From Hydrogenophaga sp. SL48 (GTDB taxonomy: Bacteria; Pseudomonadota; Gammaproteobacteria; Burkholderiales; Burkholderiaceae_C): a DNA stretch of 64,000 nucleotides. A program made the position numbers and the translations under genes. The DNA is taken from positions 5,257,001-5,321,000 of the forward strand of contig NZ_CP063400.1 in NCBI RefSeq assembly GCF_021729865.1, read 5' to 3'. The notes beneath the pieces were generated by a model that ran no database searches, was not told the DNA's origin, and was given only the letters and a program-made list of their open reading frames with translations. Of the stretch, positions 30,259-38,650 are shown piece after piece (positions within the stretch are counted from its first letter, which is position 1; each line of letters opens with the position of its first letter).

Positions 30259-30576
30259 ATGGAACACCAGGTCATCCACATCCACCCGGCCGCGCCACCC
30301 CAGCCGGCCGAGGGCGCGCCCTGCAACGGCTGCGGCGTGTGTTGCCTGGCCGAGCCCTGCCCGCTGGGCCAGCTGATCTCGCGCAAACGCACGGGTGCCT
30401 GCGACGCGCTGCGCTGGAGCGACGCCGAGGCTCGGTACCGCTGTGGCGTGCTGAGCGACACCGCGGGCGTGCTCGGTGCCCGCTGGCGCTGGGCCGCGCC
30501 GCTGCTGCGCCGGCTGGCACGGCGCTGGATCGCGGCGGGCATCGGCTGCGACGCGAGCCTGCAGAGCCAGCGGTGA
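30259..30576 (+). CDS. YkgJ-like cysteine-cluster protein
   Basis: A 105-residue protein with an N-terminal cysteine cluster, PCNGCGVCCLAEPCPLGQ, and further cysteines in GACDALRW, RYRCGVL and GIGCDAS. This pattern is typical of YkgJ/CxxCxxCC proteins thought to bind zinc or an iron-sulfur cluster. Function is unknown. It is divergent from the lactonase and lies 10 bp before the methyltransferase gene, likely in one transcript. Confidence 0.75.
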   Translation: MEHQVIHIHPAAPPQPAEGAPCNGCGVCCLAEPCPLGQLISRKRTGACDALRWSDAEARYRCGVLSDTAGVLGARWRWAAPLLRRLARRWIAAGIGCDASLQSQR

Positions 30577-30586
30577 CAATGTCCGC

Positions 30587-31315
30587 ATGCTGATCTGGCC
30601 CCTTCCCGCCCTGCTGACCTGGGCACTTGCCTGGGGCGTGTTCCTGGGGTTGCGAGCGAGCGGGCTGGGCGCCGTGGCGGCCTTCGTGCTGGCGCTGCTG
30701 GTCTCGGGCCTGCCGGCCTGGACGGGGCGCACGCCGTGGCGCCGCGTGTTCATGCTGGGCGGTTTCCCGCTCTCGCTGCTGGCCACAGGCGCGGCGGGCG
30801 GTCTGCCGGGCTGGGTCTGGCTGCTGCCGCTGGCGCTGCTGCTCGCGCTGTACCCGCTCAACACCTGGCGCGACGCGCCGCTGTTTCCCACACCCACCTT
30901 GGCGCTGAAGGGCCTGGCCCTGAAAGCGCCGCTGCCCGAGGGCGCGCAGGTGGTGGACGCGGGTTGTGGGCTCGGTGCCGGCCTGAAGGCCTTGCGCGGC
31001 GAATACCCGATGGCCCAGCTTCACGGCCTGGAGTGGAGCTGGCCGCTCACGCTGCTGTGCGCGCTGCGCTGCCGCTTTGCCCGCGTGCGCCGGGCCGACA
31101 TCTGGGCCACCGACTGGTCAGGGTATGACCTGGTGTACCTGTTTCAGCGCCCCGAGAGCATGGCCCGCGCGATGGAGAAGGCGACCGCCGAACTGCAGCC
31201 GGGCGCCTGGCTGGTGAGCCTGGAGTTCGAGGCCGTGGGCTGGAAGCCGAAGGCCAGGCTGGAGTCGGTGGCTGGCAAGCCGGTCTGGCTCTACCAGGCG
31301 CCGTTCCAGCGCTGA
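30587..31315 (+). CDS. Membrane-anchored class I SAM methyltransferase
   Basis: A 242-residue protein. The N-terminal third consists of three hydrophobic helices (residues ~1-25, 27-45 and 54-90). It is followed by a Rossmann methyltransferase domain with SAM motif VVDAGCGLGAGL and a downstream DLVYLFQRPES strand-loop. It resembles putative class I methyltransferases without known substrate. The topology places the catalytic domain next to the inner membrane. It starts 10 bp after the cysteine-cluster gene. Confidence 0.75.
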   Translation: MLIWPLPALLTWALAWGVFLGLRASGLGAVAAFVLALLVSGLPAWTGRTPWRRVFMLGGFPLSLLATGAAGGLPGWVWLLPLALLLALYPLNTWRDAPLFPTPTLALKGLALKAPLPEGAQVVDAGCGLGAGLKALRGEYPMAQLHGLEWSWPLTLLCALRCRFARVRRADIWATDWSGYDLVYLFQRPESMARAMEKATAELQPGAWLVSLEFEAVGWKPKARLESVAGKPVWLYQAPFQR

Positions 31316-31317
31316 AA

Positions 31318-31455
31318 TGGTCTCCCCCCGCAGCGCTTCGCGCTACCCCCACGGGGGCTGAGGGCCGTGGCTCCAAGCCTGCCTGCGTAGGCTTGGACAG
31401 CCCGAAGAAGCCTCACCGTCCGGCAAAGCCGGCCCGGCGGTGCCCTGGGTGCACC
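31318..31455. repeat. GC-rich intergenic repeat copy with extra hairpin
   Basis: A repeat copy after the methyltransferase gene. It contains CCCCCCGCAGCGCTTCGCGC and CCCCCACGGGGG, then the perfect hairpin TCCAAGCCT/AGGCTTGGA (31372-31380 with 31389-31397), then GGCAAAGCCGGCCCGGCGGT and GCCCTGGGTG. The outer blocks match the copy at 5294-5393, so the inner hairpin looks like a variant insert between conserved ends. It could terminate transcription of the methyltransferase operon. Confidence 0.65.
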
Positions 31456-31507
31456 GCGTCATGGGCAGGTTGTGGCGCTTCCCGCGGCCTGGAAAACAGA
31501 TTGGGCT

Positions 31508-31894
31508 TCAGCGCCAGATCACCCAGACCCAGGCGAGCGCCAGCAGCGCCATCCCCCACAGCAGCAGTCGGGTGCGCACCCGCAACACCTCCACCGCGGC
31601 CACCAGCCTGGCGTTCTGCTCGGCGAGTTCGGCCAGGGTCTGTGTGAGCTGGTCCTGCGCCTGGGCCTGGCTGTCGATCTGTTGCTGTGCCGCGAGCAGG
31701 CGCTGGTGCAGCGCTGCCGCGCTGGGCGGTTCGGCCGAGGGCATGGGGATCACGCTGTCGCCAGCAGCGGGCACGCTCTTGGGGGCGCGCTGACGCTCCA
31801 TCAGCTTGCGCGCGGCGTTCAGCACCTTGGGCGCGTGTTCGATCACGTCGCCCCAGGGGATCACCTTGAGCGCAACGAGCCAGGGAATGGCCAT
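31508..31894 (-). CDS. Small coiled-coil protein with C-terminal membrane anchor
   Basis: An unrecognised 128-residue protein. It starts MAIPWLVALKVIPWGDVI, has a linker rich in Pro/Ala/Ser, then a coiled-coil-like stretch (AALHQRLLAAQQQIDSQAQA to EVLRV, about residues 55-105). It ends in a single helix, LLLWGMALLALAWVWVIW, giving a tail-anchored topology. AAAGGA precedes the ATG at 31894. Upstream in-frame extension is possible but lacks a ribosome site. Function is unknown; it is divergent from the YeeE/YedE gene. Confidence 0.68.
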   Translation of the reverse strand: MAIPWLVALKVIPWGDVIEHAPKVLNAARKLMERQRAPKSVPAAGDSVIPMPSAEPPSAAALHQRLLAAQQQIDSQAQAQDQLTQTLAELAEQNARLVAAVEVLRVRTRLLLWGMALLALAWVWVIWR

Positions 31895-32052
31895 GGGGGA
31901 GTCCTTTGTGGGTGGAAAAACGGCTGCGGTGGGAGCGGGCCAGCAGCTTAACCCGCGTGCCAGATGCGTCCGGGCTTGCGCAGCGTCAACCCTTGGAGCG
32001 GTTGGGTGGCATAACATGCTCAACTGCGCATATACAGATAAATGGAATCATC

Positions 32053-33129
32053 ATGGACTGGACGACCGGGATCGAACGCTGGGGCGAACCCACGGTGCTC
32101 GCGCTGTGCGGGCTGGCGGTGGGGCTGGGTTTCGGCTTTTTTGCACAGCGCTCGCGCTTTTGCCTGCGCGCGGCGGTGGTGGAGTTCTGGCACGGCAAGT
32201 TCGGCGAGAAGCTGGCCGTGTGGCTGCTGGCGTTCGCCACGGCGGTGGTGGTGGTGCAGCTGTTCGTGGTGAGCGGGACGCTGGACGTGAGCACCGCGCG
32301 CCAGCTCGCCACCCGCGGCAGCCTCTCGGGCGCGCTGGTGGGCGGGCTGATCTTCGGCGTGGGCATGGTCATGACCCGCGGCTGCGCCAGCCGCTTGCTG
32401 GTGCTGTCGGCCAACGGCAACCTGCGGGCGTTGCTCTCGGGCCTGGTCTTTGCGGTGACGGCGCAGGCGGCGCTCGGCGGCGCGCTGGCGCCACTGCGCG
32501 AGGCCATCGCCGGCTGGTGGGTGGTGGACGGTGGCCCCTCGCGCAGCCTGCTGGCCCTGATGGGCGTGGGCCCGATGGACGGTCTGGCCTTTGGGGCGCT
32601 GTGGCTGGTGGTGGCCGGGTTCTTTGCCCATCACAGCGGCTGGAGCTTCTGGAAGTGGGCCGGCGGCGTCGGCACGGGCCTGATGGTGGCGCTGGCCTGG
32701 GCCGGCACCTACCAGGTGATGAGCCACTCCTTCGAACCGGTGCAGATCCAGGGGCTCACCTTCAGTGGCCCCTCGGCCGAGTGGCTGATGCGCGTGCTGG
32801 CCGAGCCCGGTGAGCCCTGGACCTTCGGTCTGGGCCTGATGCCCGGGGTGTTCGTCGGCTCGCTGATCGGTGCGCTGGTCGGGGGCGACTGGAAGCTCGA
32901 AGGTTTCGGCGGCGGCTACACCATGCCGCGCTACATCGTGGGGGCCATCTTCATGGGCTTCGGTTCCATGCTGGCCGGCGGCTGCGCGGTCGGCGCGGGC
33001 ATGACGGGCGGTGCCATCTTCGCCGTGACCGCCTGGCTCACGCTGGGCGGCATGTGGGTGGGCGGCGGCCTGGCCGACCGGCTGTTCGACAGGGCGCACG
33101 CCCCCGCGCCGGCCCCGGCCGTGCCCTGA
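32053..33129 (+). CDS. YeeE/YedE-family membrane transporter
   Basis: A 358-residue polytopic inner-membrane protein of the YeeE/YedE (TsuA-like, sulphur transport) family. The family's conserved cysteine segments are present: AQRSRFCLRAAVVE near the N terminus, GMVMTRGCASRLLVL, and AGGCAVGAGMTGGAI in the C-terminal half. Characterised members take up thiosulfate; close substrate identity is inferred. It is preceded by a short AT-rich promoter-like stretch (CATATACAGATAAAT, near 32029-32043). Its TGA stop directly abuts the stop codon of the converging MFS gene. Confidence 0.83.
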   Translation: MDWTTGIERWGEPTVLALCGLAVGLGFGFFAQRSRFCLRAAVVEFWHGKFGEKLAVWLLAFATAVVVVQLFVVSGTLDVSTARQLATRGSLSGALVGGLIFGVGMVMTRGCASRLLVLSANGNLRALLSGLVFAVTAQAALGGALAPLREAIAGWWVVDGGPSRSLLALMGVGPMDGLAFGALWLVVAGFFAHHSGWSFWKWAGGVGTGLMVALAWAGTYQVMSHSFEPVQIQGLTFSGPSAEWLMRVLAEPGEPWTFGLGLMPGVFVGSLIGALVGGDWKLEGFGGGYTMPRYIVGAIFMGFGSMLAGGCAVGAGMTGGAIFAVTAWLTLGGMWVGGGLADRLFDRAHAPAPAPAVP

Positions 33130-34371
33130 TCAACCCGCTCGGTGGGCGCGGCGCAGCAGCCACCAGCCCGGCCCGGCCACCGCGAGCAGCAGCGCGGGAA
33201 AGCCCAGCACCGGCGCCCAGTCCAGCATGGCCGCGCCCAGGGCCGGCGCCAGCACGCCACCCAGCGTGTACGACAGCACCAGCACGGCGGTGCTGTTGAC
33301 CAGGGTGATGCCTTCTTCGCGCGAGCCGATGTCGATCATGGCCAGCGTGTAGAGGCAGCCACCCGCGCCGCCCCACAGAAACGCCACCGGCGCGGCCAGC
33401 CAGGGCGTCTGCGCCACGAACGGGATCACCAGCGTGGCCAGCAGCGTGATGACGGCGCAGCCGTGCAGCAGCCGAAGCCGCACCGTGTGGGCGTCGCCGA
33501 AACGCCGTCGCGGGTGGGCGCTCATCCGATCGGCCAGCAGGCCGGCGGGCAGCATCATCAGCGCGCTGCCCAGGCCGCTGGCCGAGACCAGCAGCGTCGC
33601 CGCCGTGACCCCCAGGCCCAGGCTCAGGCCGTACAGCGGCAGGATGGACGTGAGCCCGCTCTCGAAAAAGCCGCCGACAAAGCCCACCGTCATGATCAGC
33701 GGGTGGGCGCGCAGGGCGTGCCACACGCCGTGCAGGCCCACGCGCGCGCTGTGCGCGTCGGCGGCGCTGGGCAGCGGCGGGATCAGCAGGCTCCAGACCA
33801 GCCCGATGGCCAGGCTGCCCAGCACCAGCCACAGCGCCACCGGGTTCTGTGGGCCGACCCACGCCAGCAGCGCGGGGCCGATCACGAAGGTGGTGCCCAC
33901 CATGGTCTCGAACAGACCGACCATGCGCCCGCGTTGCTGCGGCGGCGCGAACTCGGCCACCACCGCCTCGGCCAGCACCCAGCGCAGGCCCGAGGCCGCG
34001 CCGGCGATGAAATCGAGCACGAACCACGCCGGCAGCCAGTCGGTGAACAGAAAGCCCGTGGTGCTCACCACCGGCACCGCCGCCGCCAGCCAGAGCGTGG
34101 GCCGCCGCCCCAGCCGCTGCGTGATGGCCGAGGCAAACGGTGTGATGACGAACACCCCCACCCAGCCGCTGGCCGCGAACAGCCCGGCCAGGGTGGTGGA
34201 CACGTCGGCGCCCTTGAGCCGCAACAGCAGCAGCGGCAGCAGCATGAAATAGCCCACCAGCTCGAAGAAGGTGGAGCCGAAGATGGCCCAGAGGCCGAGC
34301 CGGGCATGGGGCGGTGGCGCCGCGGGCAGGGCGGTGCCGCTGTGGCCGGGTGGCAGCGGGTGTTCGCTCAC
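33130..34371 (-). CDS. MFS transporter
   Basis: A 413-residue major facilitator with about 12 transmembrane helices. The loop 2-3 region reads FASAITQRLGRRPTLW, the usual MFS signature position. It starts at a GTG (34371) that overlaps the HAD phosphatase stop (GTGA), implying translational coupling. The substrate cannot be assigned. Its stop codon abuts the YeeE/YedE stop, leaving no space for an independent terminator. Confidence 0.82.
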   Translation of the reverse strand: MSEHPLPPGHSGTALPAAPPPHARLGLWAIFGSTFFELVGYFMLLPLLLLRLKGADVSTTLAGLFAASGWVGVFVITPFASAITQRLGRRPTLWLAAAVPVVSTTGFLFTDWLPAWFVLDFIAGAASGLRWVLAEAVVAEFAPPQQRGRMVGLFETMVGTTFVIGPALLAWVGPQNPVALWLVLGSLAIGLVWSLLIPPLPSAADAHSARVGLHGVWHALRAHPLIMTVGFVGGFFESGLTSILPLYGLSLGLGVTAATLLVSASGLGSALMMLPAGLLADRMSAHPRRRFGDAHTVRLRLLHGCAVITLLATLVIPFVAQTPWLAAPVAFLWGGAGGCLYTLAMIDIGSREEGITLVNSTAVLVLSYTLGGVLAPALGAAMLDWAPVLGFPALLLAVAGPGWWLLRRAHRAG

Positions 34372-35183
34372 GAGGCCTCCCGCGCCGAGAGCACGGCCTG
34401 CGCCACCTCGGCAAAACCGGCGCCGCGCTCGCGCTGCGTCACATACCGCGGCCGGTGCGCGAGCCGGTCCCAGAAGCGAGCCACATTGGCCACGCCCACG
34501 CTGTGAGGGCAGTGGCCGAACATGGTGGCGTCGTTGGTCGAGTCGCCGACATAGACCCAGCGCCGCAGCTCGGCGTCGAGGTCGCGGCCGAGCCGCTCGC
34601 GCACGATCCAGCGAGCGCCGGCCAGCTTGTCGTGGCCGCCGATCCAGCCGTTGATGTGGATCGAGCTCACGGTGGCGTTCAGCCCGCCGTCCTGCATCAG
34701 CCGCACCACCTGAGCGATGGTCGCCTCGTCCAGTTGCGTGAACTCGCTGTGGTCGATGGCGATGTCGGTTTCGCGGCCGGGGCTGTCCTGCGACAGCCGG
34801 GTGTGCGGCAGCGCGCTCAGGATGTGCTGCGCCACCGCCTGCAGCTGGGTTGCGTTGGCGCGCCGCGTGGCCTCGTCCTGCAGCCAGGCCTTGCACAGCG
34901 CGCCGTCCGCCCCGCGCCACAAGGCCACGGCGCCGTTCTCCGCGACGATGGCGTTCACCGGCCAGGCCAGTGCAAAGGCCTCGCTCCAGCCCGCCGGGCG
35001 CCCGGTGATGGCGAACACCGGCAGGCCGACCGCGCGCAGCCGGTGCAGTGCGGCCAGCGCGTCGGGCGTGATGGCGCCTTCGGTGGTGAGCGTGTCGTCG
35101 ATGTCGGTGAGCACCCCGTGGATGCCGGCGCGCTCGGTCTGCGGCCAGTCGGCCAGTGACGGGGAAAGGGGGAAGTGGGGCAT
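34368..35183 (-). CDS. HAD-IIB phosphatase (trehalose/mannosyl-glycerate phosphatase-like)
   Basis: A 271-residue HAD superfamily hydrolase with motif I LTDIDDTLTTEG (nucleophile Asp and acid/base Asp), a motif II-like FAITGRPAGW, and motif IV VYVGDSTNDATMFGH. A cap domain lies between residues ~90 and 200. The length and GRPAGWSEA segment match HAD-IIB enzymes that dephosphorylate sugar phosphates. The ATG at 35183 has no purine-rich ribosome site upstream, so initiation may be weak or leaderless. It is divergent from ahcY and coupled to the MFS gene. Confidence 0.8.
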   Translation of the reverse strand: MPHFPLSPSLADWPQTERAGIHGVLTDIDDTLTTEGAITPDALAALHRLRAVGLPVFAITGRPAGWSEAFALAWPVNAIVAENGAVALWRGADGALCKAWLQDEATRRANATQLQAVAQHILSALPHTRLSQDSPGRETDIAIDHSEFTQLDEATIAQVVRLMQDGGLNATVSSIHINGWIGGHDKLAGARWIVRERLGRDLDAELRRWVYVGDSTNDATMFGHCPHSVGVANVARFWDRLAHRPRYVTQRERGAGFAEVAQAVLSAREAS

Positions 35184-35204
35184 AAAGGGGGAGCAGTTTC
35201 GCAG

Positions 35205-35233
35205 ATGTCAAAAAACCGGGGCTGCGGTAGAAT
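35205..35233 (+). promoter_or_regulatory. Probable ahcY promoter
   Basis: A -10-like TAGAAT at 35228-35233 is preceded by a 17-bp spacer and a -35-like ATGTCA at 35205-35210. The predicted start of transcription falls just before the riboswitch 5' strand at 35242, as expected for a leader RNA. Inferred from sequence only. Confidence 0.5.
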
Positions 35234-35241
35234 CCCCCGAT

Positions 35242-35319
35242 CCGAGGAGCGTTGCAGCGCACCCCTGACCACCGGTCAGCGTGGGGCGTGAGGCTCGGAA
35301 ATCCATGCAACGACGCTCA
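35242..35319 (+). ncRNA. S-adenosylhomocysteine (SAH) riboswitch
   Basis: The ahcY leader contains the SAH riboswitch pattern. CCGAGGAGCGTTGCA at 35242 pairs in two ways: CCGAG with CTCGG (35294-35298) forms P1, and GAGCGTTGCA with the downstream TGCAACGACGCTC (35306-35318) forms the pseudoknot helix. Between them is a hairpin, CACCCCTGACC...GGTCAGCGTGGGG. Known SAH riboswitches occur in Proteobacteria before SAH hydrolase genes and raise expression when SAH accumulates. A T-rich run (35340-35347) follows. Confidence 0.9.
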
Positions 35320-35392
35320 TCCACTGACGTGTGATGGGCTTTTTTTTGCCTGTTCATGCCAGTGGTTCTTGCCAACCTCATCTGGAGTTTCC

Positions 35393-36826
35393 ATGAACGC
35401 TCGCATCCCGACCGCCGTCAACACCGACTGCGCCATCACCGACATCAGCCTGGCCGCCTGGGGCCGCAAAGAAATCCGCATCGCCGAGACCGAAATGCCC
35501 GGCCTGATGGCGATCCGCGAAGAGTTCGCCAAGGCGCAGCCGCTCAAGGGCGCGCGCGTCACCGGCTCGCTGCACATGACCATCCAGACGGCCGTGCTGA
35601 TCGAAACCCTGCAGGCCCTGGGTGCCCAGGTGCGCTGGGCCTCGTGCAACATCTTCTCCACGCAGGACCACGCCGCCGCCGCCATCGCCGCCAGCGGCAC
35701 GCCGGTGTTCGCCATCAAGGGCGAGAGCCTGGCCGACTACTGGGACTACACGCACCGCATCTTTGAATTCGGCGCCGCCGGCACCGAAGGCGAAGGCCCG
35801 AACATGATCCTGGACGACGGCGGCGACGCCACCATGCTCATGCACCTGGGCAAGCAGGCCGAGAAGGACCAGAGCGTGCTGGCCAACCCCACGAGCGAAG
35901 AAGAGCAGATCGTCTTCGCCGCCATCAAGGCCAAGCTGGCCGTGGACCCGACCTGGTACAGCCGCAAGGGCGCGCAGATCATCGGCGTGACCGAAGAGAC
36001 CACCACCGGCGTGCACCGCCTGAAGGAAATGAGCGTCAAGGGCTCGCTGATGTTCCGCGCCATCAACGTGAACGACTCGGTGACCAAGAGCAAGTTCGAC
36101 AACCTGTACGGCTGCCGCGAGAGCCTGGTGGACGGCATCAAGCGCGCCACCGACGTGATGATCGCCGGCAAGGTCGCCTGCGTGGCCGGCTACGGCGACG
36201 TGGGCAAGGGCTCGGCCCAGGCCCTGCGCGCCCTGAGCGCCCAGGTCTGGGTGACCGAGATCGACCCCATCAACGCCCTGCAGGCCGCGATGGAAGGTTA
36301 CAAGGTCGTGACCATGGAATACGCCGCCGACAAGGCCGACATCTTCGTGACCACGACCGGCAACAAGGACGTGATCCGCCACGAGCACATGGTCGCCATG
36401 AAGGACCAGGCCATCGTCTGCAACATCGGCCACTTTGACAACGAGATCCAGGTCGCCACGCTGGAACAGTACGAGTGGGAAGAGATCAAGCCCCAGGTCG
36501 ATCACGTGATCTTCCCGGACGGCAAGCGCATCATCCTGCTGGCCAAGGGCCGTCTGGTGAACCTGGGCTGCGGCACCGGCCACCCCAGCTTCGTGATGTC
36601 GTCGAGCTTCGCCAACCAGACCATCGCACAGATCGAACTGTTCACGCACAGCGATTTCTACGAAGTGGGCAAGGTCTATGTGTTGCCCAAGCACCTGGAC
36701 GAGAAGGTCGCGCGCCTGCACCTGAAGAAGGTGGGCGCCATGCTGACCGAGCTGAGCGACGAGCAGGCCGCGTACATCGGCGTGCCGAAGCAGGGCCCGT
36801 ACAAGCCCGACACGTATCGGTACTGA
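35393..36826 (+). CDS. ahcY: Adenosylhomocysteinase
   Basis: A 477-residue SAH hydrolase that splits SAH into adenosine and homocysteine and so drives methylation. Visible motifs are [14 protein letters not shown], the NAD-binding [14 protein letters not shown], and the C-terminal KPDTYRY ending typical of the family. The proteobacterial insertion around [15 protein letters not shown] is present. GGAG precedes the ATG at 35393. It lies directly downstream of the SAH riboswitch. Downstream are tlyA and metF, giving a methyl-cycle neighbourhood. Confidence 0.97.
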   Translation: MNARIPTAVNTDCAITDISLAAWGRKEIRIAETEMPGLMAIREEFAKAQPLKGARVTGSLHMTIQTAVLIETLQALGAQVRWASCNIFSTQDHAAAAIAASGTPVFAIKGESLADYWDYTHRIFEFGAAGTEGEGPNMILDDGGDATMLMHLGKQAEKDQSVLANPTSEEEQIVFAAIKAKLAVDPTWYSRKGAQIIGVTEETTTGVHRLKEMSVKGSLMFRAINVNDSVTKSKFDNLYGCRESLVDGIKRATDVMIAGKVACVAGYGDVGKGSAQALRALSAQVWVTEIDPINALQAAMEGYKVVTMEYAADKADIFVTTTGNKDVIRHEHMVAMKDQAIVCNIGHFDNEIQVATLEQYEWEEIKPQVDHVIFPDGKRIILLAKGRLVNLGCGTGHPSFVMSSSFANQTIAQIELFTHSDFYEVGKVYVLPKHLDEKVARLHLKKVGAMLTELSDEQAAYIGVPKQGPYKPDTYRY

Positions 36827-36827
36827 G

Positions 36828-36910
36828 TACCCCCCGCGCCGCCTTCGGCGTCACCCCCCAAGGGGGCGGCGCTGGCGGCCCGGCGGAGCCGGTTCCGCGG
36901 CGCCCTGGGG
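36828..36910. repeat. GC-rich intergenic repeat copy
   Basis: A repeat copy between ahcY and tlyA. It contains CCGCGCCGCCTTCGGCG, CCCCCCAAGGGGG, and GGCCCGGCGGAGCCGGTTCC followed by GCGCCCTGGGG. It shares end blocks with the copies at 5294 and 31318 and can fold into hairpins. It probably ends or attenuates the ahcY transcript. Confidence 0.65.
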
Positions 36911-36976
36911 TCTCGCGGCCTTCGGACCGCTCGTTTCGCTCCGGCGAAGTCGCTTTACCCGTTGCATTGAGTCTCC

Positions 36977-37744
36977 ATGCGTGCCGATCAATTGCTCGTT
37001 GACCGCGGCCTTGCCGCATCCCGTTCGCAGGCCCAACGGCTGATCGCCGCGGGGGTGCGCTGGCGTGTGTCACCCGGCGACTGGAAAGCCGTCACCAAAA
37101 ACGGCGAGGAGCTGCGCGAGACGGTGGAGCTGGAGCTGCTGGACACGGCGGAGTCCCGCTTTGTGTCGCGCGGTGGCTTGAAGCTCGACGGCGCACTCAC
37201 GCACTGTGGCCTCGACGTGACCGGTCAACGCTGCCTCGACGTGGGGCAGAGCAGCGGTGGTTTCACGGACTGCCTGCTGCAACGCGGCGCCGCAGCGGTG
37301 GTGGGCGTGGACGTGGGCCAGGGCCAGTTGCACCCCAAGCTGCGCAGCGATGCGCGGGTGGCCTGCATCGAGAAATGCAACGCCCGCGAACTCACGGCGG
37401 AGCAACTGGTGCAAACCGGGGGCGAGGCCGCTTCCGCACCGTTCGACCTGATCGTGGGGGACCTGTCGTTCATCTCGCAGACGCTGGTGTGGCCGGCCAT
37501 CGTGCCGCTGTTGAAAGACGGTGGCCACCTGCTGATGCTGGTGAAGCCGCAGTTCGAACTGCAGCCGGGCCAGATTGGCAAGGGAGGCCTGGTGAAGGAC
37601 GCGGCGAGCTATGTGCTGGTGCGCGAGCGCATCACGCTGGCCTGTGTGGACAACGGTCTGACACTGCAGGATTTTTTTGAAAGTGCCATCACCGGCGGTG
37701 ACGGCAACCGCGAATTTTTCGTCTGGGCGAAGCGGGCTGCGTGA
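36977..37744 (+). CDS. tlyA: TlyA-family rRNA methyltransferase/hemolysin-like protein
   Basis: A 255-residue protein with an N-terminal S4 RNA-binding domain (MRADQLLVDRGLAASRSQAQ) and an FtsJ-like methyltransferase domain (SRGGLKLDGAL; CLDVGQSSGGFTDCLLQRGA). The motif FDLIVGDLSFIS follows, with catalytic-tetrad lysine and aspartate positions in FVSRGGLKL, GDLSF and LVKPQFE. Characterised TlyA proteins 2'-O-methylate cytidines in 16S/23S rRNA. Being a SAM-dependent enzyme, it fits its place between ahcY and metF. Confidence 0.87.
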   Translation: MRADQLLVDRGLAASRSQAQRLIAAGVRWRVSPGDWKAVTKNGEELRETVELELLDTAESRFVSRGGLKLDGALTHCGLDVTGQRCLDVGQSSGGFTDCLLQRGAAAVVGVDVGQGQLHPKLRSDARVACIEKCNARELTAEQLVQTGGEAASAPFDLIVGDLSFISQTLVWPAIVPLLKDGGHLLMLVKPQFELQPGQIGKGGLVKDAASYVLVRERITLACVDNGLTLQDFFESAITGGDGNREFFVWAKRAA

Positions 37745-37782
37745 AGCTGTCCCGCGGACCCGGCGCTCGACAAGGAACCACC

Positions 37783-38613
37783 ATGGCGCTGCCATTGAGT
37801 TTTGAATTCTTCCCGCCCAAGACGCCCGAAGGCGTCGAGAAACTGCGCGCCGTGCGCCAGCAGCTGTATGTGCAGAAGCCCGAGTTCTGCTCGGTGACCT
37901 ACGGCGCCGGCGGTTCCACGCAGCAGGGCACCTTCGACACCGTGGGTGCGATCCTCGCCGAGGGCGTGGACGCGGCCTCGCACTTCTCGTGCATCGGCGC
38001 CACCAAGGCCAGCGTGCGCGAGCAGCTCGCCACGCTCAAGGCCATGGGCGTGAAGCGCCTGGTGGCGTTGCGCGGCGACCTGCCCAGCGGCTACGGCATC
38101 GGTGGCGAGTTCCACCACGCCAGCGATCTGGTGGCCTTCATCCGCGAAGAGACCGGGCGCGACTTCCACATCGAGGTGGCGGCCTACCCGGAAATCCACC
38201 CGCAGGCCAAGTCGCCCGAGGCCGACCTGCAGGCCTATGTGAGCAAGGTCCAGGCCGGCGCGGACTCGGCCATCACGCAGTATTTCTACAACAGCGACGC
38301 CTACTTCCGCTTCGTGGACGACGCGCACAAGCTGGGTGCCACCGTGCCGGTGGTGCCGGGCATCATGCCCATCGGCAGCTCCACGCAGCTGATGCGTTTC
38401 TCCGACGCCTGCGGCGCCGAGATCCCGCGCTGGATCCGCCTTCGCCTGCAAGGCTACGGCGACGACATCGCGTCCATCAAGGCCTTTGGTCTGGACGTGG
38501 TGACCGACCTGTGCGACCAGCTCCGCAGCGCCGGCGCGCCCGCTTTGCACTTCTACACCATGAACCAGAGCGCGGCCACGCTGGAGATCGTGAAGCGGCT
38601 GCAGCTGGGATAA
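37783..38613 (+). CDS. metF: 5,10-methylenetetrahydrofolate reductase
   Basis: A 276-residue FAD-dependent TIM-barrel enzyme making 5-methyl-THF for methionine synthesis. Hallmarks are the N-terminal SFEFFPPKTPEG with the catalytic glutamate, SVTYGAGGST, ALRGDLP, and ITQYFYN with VPGIMPI. AAGGA precedes the ATG at 37783; the longer frame from 37741 overlaps the tlyA stop and is less likely. It is co-oriented with ahcY and tlyA and likely belongs to methionine-cycle expression. Confidence 0.95.
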   Translation: MALPLSFEFFPPKTPEGVEKLRAVRQQLYVQKPEFCSVTYGAGGSTQQGTFDTVGAILAEGVDAASHFSCIGATKASVREQLATLKAMGVKRLVALRGDLPSGYGIGGEFHHASDLVAFIREETGRDFHIEVAAYPEIHPQAKSPEADLQAYVSKVQAGADSAITQYFYNSDAYFRFVDDAHKLGATVPVVPGIMPIGSSTQLMRFSDACGAEIPRWIRLRLQGYGDDIASIKAFGLDVVTDLCDQLRSAGAPALHFYTMNQSAATLEIVKRLQLG

Positions 38614-38650
38614 GGTGCCGGGCTGGCCGACAACACCTGAGAGGACCGCC

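Noticed and set aside
31906..32052. N-terminal extension of the YeeE/YedE ORF upstream of 32053
   Set aside because: The extension crosses an AT-rich promoter-like region and encodes no membrane segment; the family N terminus begins at the ATG at 32053.
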